Positions 54,053 through 62,541 of a DNA stretch of 64,000 bases are shown here, piece by piece; position 1 is the first letter of the stretch, and each line of letters opens with the position of its first letter. This DNA is from an uncultured Clostridia bacterium. Lineage in GTDB: Bacteria > Bacillota > Clostridia > Christensenellales > UBA1242. Under the pieces are notes generated by a model. It worked only from the letters and a program-made list of their open reading frames with translations, had not been told where the DNA came from and made no database searches. The DNA is taken from NCBI GenBank assembly GCA_934747775.1, contig CAKVHA010000001.1, positions 1-64,000 of the forward strand. The letters are read 5' to 3'. The position numbers and the translations under genes were made by a program.

Positions 54053-54754
54053 TTAATCAACATAATCAATAACCAAAAATCTGGTTGGGTCAGTACCTTC
54101 GCTATGAGTAGCGATATGTTTTTTATTTTGAAGAGCGGAGTGAATAATTTTACGCTCGTATCTATTCATAGGTTCTAGTTTCATACTGCGGCGATTTTTA
54201 ACAACCTTATCTGCAAGGCGAAGAGCCATATCTATAAGAGTGTTTTCGCGTTTTGCACGATAATCTTCAATGTCAATATAAACCTTACGTTCGTAATCTT
54301 TATGTTTATCGCGGATAATTGTGTTAAGGATATATTGCAAAGCGTCTAACGCGTCGCCGTGATAACCAATAAGTCCGCCCATATTTTCACCGTTAATTCT
54401 AACAATAATATCTTTATTTTCTTCGGTTACTTCCAAATTATTTTCGCCGCCGTAAACTTTTAGCAAGCCTTCTAAAAATTCTTTGGTTTCTGCCATAACA
54501 ACTTTTGTTAGTTCTGGGTCATAACTTAGTTCGCGTTTTGGCTCGGTATTAAAAACTTTTTTGTTGTTATCTTTTAAATAATCTTGTTTTTCTTGGTCAT
54601 TTTCAAACAAAATCATTTCGATTTTAACTTTTTTAAGCATAGAATTTTCTTCTAACACATTAACTTCAACTTTATCACGTGTAGTTTCTAATAACATAAG
54701 ACCTTTGTCTATTGCTTTATCCAAACTAGTAGATGTAACTTCAATTGTTCTCAT
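54053..54754 (-). CDS. jag: Jag/KhpB RNA-binding protein
   Basis: 233 residues in the three-part Jag layout: Jag-N (about 1-50), a KH domain with GENMGGLIGYHGDALDALQYIL (the GxxG loop reads IGYHGD) and an R3H domain ending MNRYERKIIHSALQ...THSEGTDPTRFLVID. With KhpA it binds RNA and influences cell elongation. Here it is last in the rnpA-yidD-yidC-jag run, 11 nt after yidC. Confidence 0.93.
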   Translation of the reverse strand: MRTIEVTSTSLDKAIDKGLMLLETTRDKVEVNVLEENSMLKKVKIEMILFENDQEKQDYLKDNNKKVFNTEPKRELSYDPELTKVVMAETKEFLEGLLKVYGGENNLEVTEENKDIIVRINGENMGGLIGYHGDALDALQYILNTIIRDKHKDYERKVYIDIEDYRAKRENTLIDMALRLADKVVKNRRSMKLEPMNRYERKIIHSALQNKKHIATHSEGTDPTRFLVIDYVD

Positions 54755-54765
54755 AAAAAATCTCC

Positions 54766-55812
54766 TTATCTTGAGTAAATTGGCTTATTATCTTTTTTAT
54801 TTTTCTTGTCTTTTTTTTCAACCAAAGCGTCAACAGCAAGCGAAATTAATGGCGAAGTTACGCACATAAATAGCGAGCCAGTAACGATGTAAATACCAAA
54901 AGCGGCGTTGTTGAAAATTAAGAACATAGCCATAATTAATGGCATAACCACCATCATAGCTTTGTTTTGCCCCATAGCACTATATGGCAATCCTTTCTTT
55001 TTTGCCCTAATTTTACTTGCTAATTCCGACAAATACATACTAAGTACTGTTAGTCCTGCGTTTAAAATGGCAAGTATGAAATAACCATTCCAGCCGTTGT
55101 ATGATGTTTGAATAGGGTTCATAATTTTTTCATAGTTTTCTTGAGTAATTTCTTCGGCAGTAACACCTGTTGTTTTTAAAAATGTTTTGTAGTTTAGTGT
55201 AACTTTAGCTCCTGTGTCTGGACGCCAAATGTTTTTAATCCACAAAAAGCCGTTTTTAATTTCGCCGTATTTTGTTACAACCGCTTGCTCGGCTGCATTT
55301 TTTGCGTACACTTCAACCGTAACACCATCTACTGGGTTAAGGTTGTATTCAGTAGTAGCTGCGGCTTCGGTGGCAACATATGTATCGTTTAGAATAGTGT
55401 ATTCTTGATACAATTTAAACGCACTCATTTTGTTTAGGGTTGCAAACAATGTAAAGAAAATAACCGATGTTAAAACCAAATAAAACAACATTCCAAAACA
55501 AGTTCCGTAAATATTAAACCCGTTTTTCTTGTATAATTCGTTAAGTTTTTGGTTTTTCATATTAGGATTGTTTGCGTAAAGTTTGTTTATTTTTTCTAGT
55601 TCGGGGCGCATATTCATTTGCATTTGCATATTCTTTTTTGACACAATTTTGTTGTAAAAATCAAAAGGAATAAGCACAACTCTAATAAGCAAAGTTAGTA
55701 CAATTAGCACCACAGCGTAGTTTAAAATTCCACCTTCAAGCCAATTAATTAGTTTACCCCACAAATCGTTGGGTGCGGTAGGAATTTTTGCTAAAAAATT
55801 TAAAAAATCCAT
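54766..55812 (-). CDS. yidC: Membrane protein insertase YidC
   Basis: 348 residues. Core TVLIRVVLIPFDFYNKIVSKKNMQMQ holds the hydrophilic-groove Arg, then the cytoplasmic hairpin KLNELYKKNGFNIYGTCFGMLFYL. A long outward loop (about 140-225) separates helices 2 and 3. The C-terminus is Lys-rich (EKKDKKNKKDNK), as in ribosome-binding Gram-positive forms. It has no clear lipobox. It overlaps yidD by 13 bp. Confidence 0.93.
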   Translation of the reverse strand: MDFLNFLAKIPTAPNDLWGKLINWLEGGILNYAVVLIVLTLLIRVVLIPFDFYNKIVSKKNMQMQMNMRPELEKINKLYANNPNMKNQKLNELYKKNGFNIYGTCFGMLFYLVLTSVIFFTLFATLNKMSAFKLYQEYTILNDTYVATEAAATTEYNLNPVDGVTVEVYAKNAAEQAVVTKYGEIKNGFLWIKNIWRPDTGAKVTLNYKTFLKTTGVTAEEITQENYEKIMNPIQTSYNGWNGYFILAILNAGLTVLSMYLSELASKIRAKKKGLPYSAMGQNKAMMVVMPLIMAMFLIFNNAAFGIYIVTGSLFMCVTSPLISLAVDALVEKKDKKNKKDNKPIYSR

Positions 55813-56078
55813 TTTTTATCTCCTTTTATGTTGTATGGCACTAAATCAAGACCGCATTTACCACGCGGATTACATCTAACAATTCGTCTTGTGCCCAGTA
55901 TTATGCCTTTAAACACACCCCACTCTTTTATTGCCAAAACCATATATGTGCTGCAAGTTGGATAAAACCTACACTTATTTGCCGGCAACAGTGGCGAGAT
56001 GCAAAATTTGTAAAAATAAATTAATCCTAACGCTACTAGCCTAATAGGATATGTAATTATAAAAACAAATTTATTCAT
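55800..56078 (-). CDS. yidD: Membrane protein insertion efficiency factor YidD
   Basis: 92 residues, somewhat longer than usual owing to the C-terminal NIKGDKKWIF. FYKFCISPLLPANKCRFYPTCSTYMVLAIKEWGVFKG...RCNPRGKCGLDLVP is the complete family signature with its conserved Cys residues. Overlaps both rnpA (8 bp) and yidC (13 bp), so the three are translationally coupled. Confidence 0.95.
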   Translation of the reverse strand: MNKFVFIITYPIRLVALGLIYFYKFCISPLLPANKCRFYPTCSTYMVLAIKEWGVFKGIILGTRRIVRCNPRGKCGLDLVPYNIKGDKKWIF

Positions 56079-56415
56079 TACTAATCATACCACTTTTTTT
56101 GAAAAGTTGAAACATTTCTACATATATTTCGTTAAATGTTTTGTCGCAAATAGTAGGTTTAGCCACAATCACATAGTTGTAATTAACATTCACACTTGGC
56201 ATAATTAGCTTAAAAGCTTCACGCATTCTTCGTTTAACAAGATTTCTTAAATGTGCCTTGCCAATTTTTTTAGACACCGAAAAACCCACCTTATAACCTT
56301 TAGCTTTTTTAGGTGTAAAAATTAAAATCATATTATCGGCGTGTTTTGCTGTGCCGTTTTTGTAAATATATCCAAACATTTTGCGCTTGGTTAGTCTAAA
56401 CTGTTTTTTTAACAT
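56071..56415 (-). CDS. rnpA: Ribonuclease P protein component
   Basis: 114 residues. KKQFRLTKRKMFGYIYKNG and the RNR box GKAHLRNLVKRRMREAF are diagnostic. It binds RNase P RNA for 5' maturation of tRNAs. It follows rpmH with a hairpin between them, and overlaps yidD. Confidence 0.95.
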   Translation of the reverse strand: MLKKQFRLTKRKMFGYIYKNGTAKHADNMILIFTPKKAKGYKVGFSVSKKIGKAHLRNLVKRRMREAFKLIMPSVNVNYNYVIVAKPTICDKTFNEIYVEMFQLFKKSGMISNE

Positions 56416-56435
56416 TGTGGTTGCCTTTTTATTAA

Positions 56436-56478
56436 AAAATAGTGTCTAACCAAAATTTTAATTAGACACTTTTTTTAT
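56436..56478 (-). terminator. Hairpin between rpmH and rnpA
   Basis: On the minus strand AGTGTCTAAT/GTTAGACACT, but a weaker T-run follows it (ATTTTTTAAT) 23 nt before rnpA. It may act as a partial terminator lowering rnpA relative to rpmH. Confidence 0.6.
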
Positions 56479-56621
56479 TATTTGTTTGTAGCTGCTAATT
56501 TTTTTCTGCCACGATTTCTTCTTCTTTTGATTACATTTCTGCCACCAGAAGTTTTCATTCTTTGTCTAAAACCGTGAACTTTAACTCTTTGTTTTTTCTT
56601 AGGTTGATAAGTTCTTTTCAT
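56478..56621 (-). CDS. rpmH: Ribosomal protein L34
   Basis: 47 residues. MKRTYQPKKKQRVKVHGFR, MKTSGGRNVIKRRRNRGRK and KKLAATNK: the entire L34 pattern with 'VHGFRxRM'. It starts at ATG 56621 with AAGGAAT 9 nt upstream. It is a component of the large ribosomal subunit. It lies between dnaN and rnpA on the same strand as dnaA, whereas in most Bacillota it diverges from dnaA. Confidence 0.95.
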   Translation of the reverse strand: MKRTYQPKKKQRVKVHGFRQRMKTSGGRNVIKRRRNRGRKKLAATNK

Positions 56622-56743
56622 TGTGCAATTCCTTCCTTTTTTATATTAAATAGAAAATTACTATTATTTAAAAATTTTTTAAAGCGATATCATTATAGTT
56701 TATAAAACTCTTTAAGTCAAGATATTTTTTTATATTTTTAAAA

Positions 56744-57844
56744 CTAAACAATTCTTACTGGTAAAATTAAATACAAAAATTCGTCGCTTTCGTTGCCGGT
56801 AATAATACAAGGTGCAACACTAGATGTAAAGCTTAATTTTAAAAATTCATCGGTTGTTACTCTTAATGCTTCGGTAAAATAACGAGCGTTAAAAGCAATA
56901 CTTAGGTCGTTGCCTTTTAGCGAAATTGTTATGTTTTCTTTAATATCGCCAAGTTCGCTTTTACTGCTTAACACCATAACGCGGTCGGAAATATCAAACT
57001 TAACAAGGTTGTTTTTATCTATTCTGCTAAGCAAGCTTGCGCGCTCCAAAGCATCAGCAAGTTGTTGTTTATTCAAAACAAGTTCGGTAGTAAAGTTGCT
57101 AGGAATAATTTGATTGTAATCAATATAATTTCCGTCTAACAAACGAGTGGTTATTTTTGTGTTGTCTAGGTCTATCATTAAATAATTCTTTTGAATATAA
57201 ACCTTAACTAAATCTTCGCTTTCGGTAAGTAGTTTTGAAATTTCGTTTAGGCTGCGTGCGGGAACAATAACGTTAAATTTCCCAGTAGCACTTTTAACTG
57301 GTTTTTTAACAACAGCAAGTCTAAAACCATCTAGCGCAATAGCTTTAACAAATCCGTCTGCAACTTCCAACTTACAACCTTTTAAAATTGGGCGTGTGTC
57401 TTCTTGCGCAACACTAAATATAGATTTATTAATTAAGTTTCTAAGGTCGTTTTGTGAAATCTCAAAGTATTCGTTATAATCAAGCTTTTTAATTTGTGGA
57501 AATTCTTGTGGATTTAAACATTGAATTTTACCCACACTATCGGTATATTTAATACTTAACACATTGTTTTCGTTTAGATTAAGTTCTATCTGTTCGTTGC
57601 TAAGTTTTTTAATATACTCATTAAAAAGTTTACCAGGAACAACCGTTTCGCCTTCCAACTTAACTTCGGCTCTAATTGTTTTTTCTATGCTAAGTTCTAG
57701 GTCGGTAGCAGTTAAAACCAAATTATCTTCTTCGGTAGAAAGTTTTATACCTTCCAAAATAGGATTTGTTGTTTTACTAGATGTACCTTTTGATACTTTT
57801 AATAATGCGTCGCTAAGTTCTAAACCTTCACAAACTATTTTCAT
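56744..57844 (-). CDS. dnaN: DNA polymerase III beta clamp
   Basis: 366 residues, three-domain sliding clamp. MKIVCEGLELSDALLKVSKGTSSKTTNPILEGIKL, GFRLAVVKKPV, and the C-terminal LILPVRIV (canonical LIMPMRL). It forms the ring that tethers polymerase III. It is downstream of dnaA but separated by the 340-bp repeat array. TTAGGAG precedes the ATG. Confidence 0.96.
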   Translation of the reverse strand: MKIVCEGLELSDALLKVSKGTSSKTTNPILEGIKLSTEEDNLVLTATDLELSIEKTIRAEVKLEGETVVPGKLFNEYIKKLSNEQIELNLNENNVLSIKYTDSVGKIQCLNPQEFPQIKKLDYNEYFEISQNDLRNLINKSIFSVAQEDTRPILKGCKLEVADGFVKAIALDGFRLAVVKKPVKSATGKFNVIVPARSLNEISKLLTESEDLVKVYIQKNYLMIDLDNTKITTRLLDGNYIDYNQIIPSNFTTELVLNKQQLADALERASLLSRIDKNNLVKFDISDRVMVLSSKSELGDIKENITISLKGNDLSIAFNARYFTEALRVTTDEFLKLSFTSSVAPCIITGNESDEFLYLILPVRIV

Positions 57845-57969
57845 ATTGCTTTTTCTCCTAATTTTAGTATTATTATATATTAAAAATTTTTTATATTCAA
57901 TAACTTTTTATTGTTTTTCAAAATTTGTCACCTTTTTATGGAAAAATGTATTTTTATTTTTAATTATTT

Positions 57970-58310
57970 AAATATAGTCGTGCGAGCAGCACCCTTAAAC
58001 TCACTTTACATATACTTTAAGTAAAATATATAAGATACATTCACTACGACCAGCACCCCGAGAATAGAAAGAGTAAGTAAAACAACATCACTTGACTGAT
58101 ACAGTCGTGCGACCAGTATCATAAACTCACTACATATACTAACTGATAAAGTATATAAGACACAGTCCAGCACGAGCAGTGTTTTTGAACTCACTTAAAA
58201 TCTACTACAAATAATCAATATAAGACATAGTCTGGTGTGACAACACCCCTGAACTCTCTTTGTATATATTTCAAGTAAAGTATATAAGACACAGTCGTGC
58301 GACCAGCACT
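57970..58310 (-). repeat. 63-bp tandem repeat array between dnaA and dnaN (array C)
   Basis: On the minus strand six units start at about 58308, 58245, 58180, 58117, 58055 and 57991, giving steps of 63, 65, 63, 62 and 64. Unit pattern: GTGCTGGTCGCACGACTG, TGTCTTATATACTTTA, an AT-rich palindrome half, GTGAGTTCAGGG. The first unit overlaps the dnaA stop (TAG-TGCTGG). Two short reading frames here are by-products of the repeats. The rest of the gap up to dnaN is A/T-rich. Confidence 0.88.
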
Positions 58311-59652
58311 AGATGTTTTGACACATACTTTTAATATCGTTAACAATAACCTTAATACGATTATTTTCTTTAATTTTTTCGCTAATTTTTTCGCGTGCGT
58401 GAATAACCGTTGTGTGATCTTTTCCGCCAAAAATAGCACCAATACTAGTAAGCGGTAAATCCAATAAATCACAAATTACATACATACAAATTTGACGAGG
58501 CTCAACAATCTCTTTGTTTTTCTTTTTACCAAGCAAATCTTCACGCTCAACTGAAAAATACTTACATACACAATCAATAATTTTATCACTGTTTAACGAT
58601 AACTTATTGGACGAAATATGGTCCTTTAACGCTTCGTTAACATCATCCATAGTCGCGGTGGACTTGCCTAACAGCTTGGCAATAAACCAAACTTTAGCCA
58701 AAATACCTTCTATTTCACGAATATTGGTGTCACAGTGCTCGGCAATGTAATTAATAACATCATCATCAATACTGTAATTTTCTTCTTGAATTTTCTTTTT
58801 TAATATTGCAAGACGTGTTTCAAAATCTGGCGATTGAACATCTTGAATTAAACCCATACTCATACGAGTTTTTAAGCGCTCTTCTAGAGTTTCAATCTCT
58901 TTTGGTGGACGATCGGACGCAATAATAATTTGCTTGTTTGATTGATATAAATCATTAAAAGTATGGAAAAATTGCTCTTGTGTGGATGTTTTTTTAGAAA
59001 TAAATTGAATATCGTCTACCATTAAAACATCAAGATTTCTATACTTTTCGCGGAACTTACTATTTGCATAATCTTTTCCACTTGTTAGGCTTGCAATGTA
59101 GTCGTTTGTAAAGTTTTCACAAGTAACATACATAACTTTTAGTTTAGGAAAGTTTTTGCGAATATAATTTCCAATTGCGTGCAACAAATGGGTTTTGCCA
59201 AGCCCACTACCACCATAAATAAATAGCGGGTTAATTTTACCTGTTGGGTTTTCGGCAACACCGCGCGCTGCAGCGTAAACAAACTTGTTGCTGTTTCCCA
59301 CAACATAGCTATCAAAAGTGTACTTTTCTTGAAATTTACATAAATCCACATTTTCTTCGGGGTTTACATTAACTTCATCTTTTTTAGCTTCAAATTCTTT
59401 TAATTCATCTGGGTCTAAAACTTCAAAATTTTCAATAGACGGATTAATTTCTTTTAATGCAAAATTAATTTGCGTGGAATGCAACTTTTTAACACGCGTT
59501 TTTGCGGTTTCGCTGGTTGCACTTAAAAAAAACACACCGTCTTTAAATTCCACCGGTTCTAGGGTTTTTATCCACAAATCAAACGACACTGCGGTAACTT
59601 CTTTTTCTAATTTATCTAATGCTTTATCCCAAGTTTCTTTTAAATTTAACAT
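58309..59652 (-). CDS. dnaA: Chromosomal replication initiator DnaA
   Basis: 447 residues. Domain I (1-80), linker, AAA+ domain with Walker A GGSGLGKTH (about 146-154) and Walker B VLMVDDIQFI, and domain IV with the DnaA-box reader GGKDHTTVIHAREKI. Full length. TTGGAG lies 8 nt before the ATG. A perfect DnaA box (TTATCCACA, 59568-59576) lies inside the 5' coding part. It is not immediately followed by dnaN; the repeat array lies between. Confidence 0.97.
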   Translation of the reverse strand: MLNLKETWDKALDKLEKEVTAVSFDLWIKTLEPVEFKDGVFFLSATSETAKTRVKKLHSTQINFALKEINPSIENFEVLDPDELKEFEAKKDEVNVNPEENVDLCKFQEKYTFDSYVVGNSNKFVYAAARGVAENPTGKINPLFIYGGSGLGKTHLLHAIGNYIRKNFPKLKVMYVTCENFTNDYIASLTSGKDYANSKFREKYRNLDVLMVDDIQFISKKTSTQEQFFHTFNDLYQSNKQIIIASDRPPKEIETLEERLKTRMSMGLIQDVQSPDFETRLAILKKKIQEENYSIDDDVINYIAEHCDTNIREIEGILAKVWFIAKLLGKSTATMDDVNEALKDHISSNKLSLNSDKIIDCVCKYFSVEREDLLGKKKNKEIVEPRQICMYVICDLLDLPLTSIGAIFGGKDHTTVIHAREKISEKIKENNRIKVIVNDIKSMCQNI

Positions 59653-59787
59653 TTTGTTACTCCAAAAAAATAACGATATTTCTTATAATGATATTAACAA
59701 ATAATTTTTAAAAAGTAAACAAAAAATAAAAAACAAACATTTAAAATGCTTGTTTTTCTCTTATTTTTAAGTTTTTAAATATATAAA

Positions 59788-60426
59788 TTATTGTATTTTG
59801 TTTATCCAGTTTTCTAGTGCTTTTAATAAGGTTTTGTAATGCTCAAAATTTTTCTTTTTATTGGTTATGTCGCACCTTATTTCAATCTGTATCGTCCAAA
59901 TATCACAAAACTCATTTTTTAACGACCCGCTAATTGTTTTGTCGCCACCAGAAAATGGCTCGTCAATAAAAACTTTAAACCCGCTAGCCATAAGACTGGT
60001 GCTTAAATCGTTAAACAACTCAATATTGTTTGATACGTTTTTTCCACCATTTATGCCAAGATCTATTTCACTCTCTCGTGTTTCGGCAAGCCCATGTAAA
60101 TCAATTATGTATTTTATTTTCCCCGCACGAATTAGGTCTTTAATTGAATCCTTATAACTGCTTTGCTCGTCGTAATTAACATCGTCGTTGTTGTTTTTGG
60201 TTTTCGCAATAAAAAAACTTCCCGTTTGCTTTTGTAAATATAACCCAGTGGTCACAGACCCTAGTTCATACATCTTGGGTTTGCCGTTTCTAGTTTGCTC
60301 GACCCCGTGCGTTGCGGAAATTAATACGTTGTTGTTTCCTGTAATAACAACGTGGTCAATATTTGCGTTGTCGTTAAGAAAAACGTCCCTTTCGCCCACT
60401 AATTTTTCAAATGTGATTTTTTCCAT
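59788..60426 (-). CDS. N-formylglutamate amidohydrolase-like protein
   Basis: 212 residues. ATHGVEQTRNGKPKMYELGSVTT, KNNNDDVNYDE, YIIDLHGLAETRESEIDLGING and WTIQIEIRCDI follow the metal-site order (H, E, DxN, DxH, E) of the N-formylglutamate amidohydrolase family. These cytoplasmic zinc hydrolases act on N-acyl amino acids or related amides. No histidine-degradation genes adjoin. It sits between recF and dnaA, where a foreign gene is unusual. AAAGG precedes the ATG by 10 nt. Family call is moderately sure; substrate unknown. Confidence 0.6.
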   Translation of the reverse strand: MEKITFEKLVGERDVFLNDNANIDHVVITGNNNVLISATHGVEQTRNGKPKMYELGSVTTGLYLQKQTGSFFIAKTKNNNDDVNYDEQSSYKDSIKDLIRAGKIKYIIDLHGLAETRESEIDLGINGGKNVSNNIELFNDLSTSLMASGFKVFIDEPFSGGDKTISGSLKNEFCDIWTIQIEIRCDITNKKKNFEHYKTLLKALENWINKIQ

Positions 60427-60449
60427 TTTTATTTTGCCTTTTATTTAAA

Positions 60450-60482
60450 TAAAACCGCTTTAAATGTTGCGGTTTTAAATTA
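60450..60482 (-). terminator. Terminator after recF
   Basis: AAAACCGC/GCGGTTTT with a 10-nt loop and a short T-run, 11 nt beyond the recF stop. Confidence 0.75.
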
Positions 60483-60488
60483 TTATTT

Positions 60489-61604
60489 TTATTTTAAATT
60501 GTTTAGTTCCGATTGCAACTCTCGTGCGATTATTTTGCCATTTTCAATTGTAAATTTATCACACGGAAATCTAAAATCAAAATCGGTGCAAGTAATAATA
60601 GTTTGGATATTTCTTACTTTTTCTAGTAATTTTTGCTGGCGTGCACCGTCTAGCTCGCTAAGCACGTCGTCTAGCAGTAAAACTGGATACTCGCCTATGC
60701 GGTCTTTAAACACATCCACTTCGCCAAGTTTTAGCGATAATGCGGCGGTTCGTTGTTGTCCTTGTGACCCAAAATGGCGCACATCTATACCATTCACGGT
60801 TATCTTTAAATCGTCGCGATGTGGTCCAACTGTGGTATAACCTAGCTGCATATCTTTATCTAGCGTTTTTTCATATTCTATCATTAACATTTTTTTGATT
60901 GTGTGTTCGTCGCTCGCTGTAAGCCCAACATATTCAAGGTCTAGGGTTTCTTTACCTTCGGTTAGATATTTTTGCGCGTTGTTACAATATACTTTTAGTT
61001 TTTCAATAAGCGCCATACGGTCTAAAATAATTTTTGCACCAACGGTTGCTAATTGGTCATTCCAAATAGATATGGTTTCGCTAAGCGCGTTTTTGTTTAA
61101 ACTGGTTTTTAATAGTTTGTTGCGCTGTACTAAAATCTGATTATATTTGTTAAGGTTGTAAAAATAATTTTTATCAAACTGACACAAATCTATATCCATA
61201 AATTTGCGGCGTTGATCAGGCGATTCTTTTACAAGTTTTAGTTCGTCTGGCGAAAAATAAATTGCGTTTAGGTTTCCCATAAGCTCGCCCATTTTTTTTA
61301 TGGCTAGCGAATTTATTTTTATGGTTTTGTTTTGGTCTTCAAATATAAATACTTCAATTTTTCGCTGTGTTTTGCTGCGTATTAATTCTAGCGTTACTTT
61401 TGCAAAATTACTGCGCCATTTAATAAGGTCCTTATCTTTTGCCGTGCGTGGACTTTTACCTATTGCACATATAAAAATACCTTCTAATATATTTGTTTTT
61501 CCTTGTGCGTTTTTACCAATTAAAACATTAATATTAGAACCAAAATTAATTATTTGATTGTCATAATTTCTAAAATTTCTAAGTTCAATACTCTTTATGT
61601 ACAT
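60489..61604 (-). CDS. recF: DNA replication and repair protein RecF
   Basis: 371 residues. Walker A GKNAQGKTN (30-38), YFSPDELKLVKESPDQRRKFMD, the ABC signature GSQGQQRTAALSLKL and Walker B PVLLLDDVLSELD. It loads RecA at gapped DNA with RecO and RecR. First gene leftward from the proposed origin. TTAGGAT lies 7 nt before the ATG. Confidence 0.96.
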   Translation of the reverse strand: MYIKSIELRNFRNYDNQIINFGSNINVLIGKNAQGKTNILEGIFICAIGKSPRTAKDKDLIKWRSNFAKVTLELIRSKTQRKIEVFIFEDQNKTIKINSLAIKKMGELMGNLNAIYFSPDELKLVKESPDQRRKFMDIDLCQFDKNYFYNLNKYNQILVQRNKLLKTSLNKNALSETISIWNDQLATVGAKIILDRMALIEKLKVYCNNAQKYLTEGKETLDLEYVGLTASDEHTIKKMLMIEYEKTLDKDMQLGYTTVGPHRDDLKITVNGIDVRHFGSQGQQRTAALSLKLGEVDVFKDRIGEYPVLLLDDVLSELDGARQQKLLEKVRNIQTIITCTDFDFRFPCDKFTIENGKIIARELQSELNNLK

Positions 61605-62194
61605 ATTTCTATCCTAAAATTAGTATATCACAATTATTATCTTTTTCAAATTAAAATATGAAAAATTAAATTACAATTAATAAGCAATAAAAAATGAAAC
61701 ATTTTTATTTAGCTGTTTTTTAATTTTTAATGAGCCTAACCACCATAAAAAATTATTAACAATATTTAGATAATAATACTTAATTATATAGGCTGTGAAA
61801 ATGTGGATAACTTACAAAACCACAACATATAGTTAGGTTAATTCGCCATTTTTCGTAAAACGAATACAATATATAGTGTTACGAGATGTGAATAACTGGT
61901 GTGTATGTGGTGAAAACTTATTCACATTACGGTGTATAACTTGTGTTTTTAGCTGAATTTAGATAATTTTGTAGGTAAAATGAGTGCGTGAAATCGCGTT
62001 ATACTAAAAGAGTGTTTGATATATACATTTTAGTTGATTATATTTTTTTCTTGTCCGCCCCTAGTAAGTGGGCGGGGGAACGCTCTGCGGTGGTGGGGTT
62101 GTTTGGTATATATGCTAGTTTTGTGGATTATACACTGCAGTGTTTTAATGTTTTATTTACACTAAGACAAACAAATACAATATCATACACAAAT

Positions 62195-62300
62195 TTCGTG
62201 TATATACTGGACTACCCTTTGGTGTGCGGACAAGACTCGCACACCACCTTCCCCTTACAAGTGGACACAAGAGATAAGGATTTATTTAAATACAGTCTGG
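62195..62300 (-). repeat. Composite intergenic element (copy D, with GGTGTGCG hairpin)
   Basis: ACTGGACTACCCTTT, hairpin GGTGTGCG-GACAAGACT-CGCACACC, then ACCTTCCCCTTACAAG, a GTGGACAC box, and AAGGATTTATTTAAATACAG leading into repeat array D. Flanks match copy E at 11.2 kb; the hairpin sequence differs but remains self-complementary. Confidence 0.75.
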
Positions 62301-62447
62301 TGCGACCAGCACCCCTGAACTCACTTTGTGTATACTACAAGTAAAAAACATAAGACACAGTCGTGCGACCAGCACCCCTGAACTCTCTTTGTAAATACTT
62401 CAAATAAAAAATATAAGACACAGTCCAGCACGACCAGTGCTTATTAT
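62295..62447 (-). repeat. 63-bp tandem repeat array upstream of gyrB (array D)
   Basis: Three GC-rich parts at about 62300-62320, 62358-62374 and 62423-62441, separated by CCTGAACTCACTTTG and ACTACAAGTAAA-type AT-rich parts. The units are closer to the array C consensus than to array A. The array ends where the A/T-rich stretch before gyrB begins. Confidence 0.85.
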
Positions 62448-62541
62448 TATATATAATATTTATATTATTTTATTAAAAATTATTTGTAATATAATATAAT
62501 TTATGTTATTATATAATCATTAAAACAATGTAAGGTGGATT

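Larger units (their letters stand above)
61795..62541 (+). other. Probable oriC: DnaA boxes and AT-rich region between recF and gyrB
   Basis: Perfect DnaA box TGTGGATAA at 61802-61810; one-mismatch boxes TGTGAATAA at 61887-61895 and TTATTCACA at 61918-61926; a weaker GGTGTATAA at 61931-61939. A 75-nt almost pure A/T stretch at 62447-62521 is a candidate unwinding element. recF and gyrB diverge from this gap, so replication forks leaving it would be co-directional with both gene runs. It also holds a composite element, repeat array D, and a GC-rich hairpin near 62056-62072 (CCGCCCC/GGGCGGG). The first 190 bases (61605-61794) are plain A/T-rich. Confidence 0.65.

Noticed and set aside
57970..58310. 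CRISPR-like array from the regular 63-bp spacing
   Set aside because: The repeated and variable parts are not separated into short constant repeats and unique spacers; similarity runs through whole units, and no cas genes are seen.
58006..58472. Short minus-strand reading frames of 62 and 85 codons across the repeats
   Set aside because: They lie in tandem repeats or overlap dnaA, lack ribosome sites, and their amino-acid content reflects the repeat.
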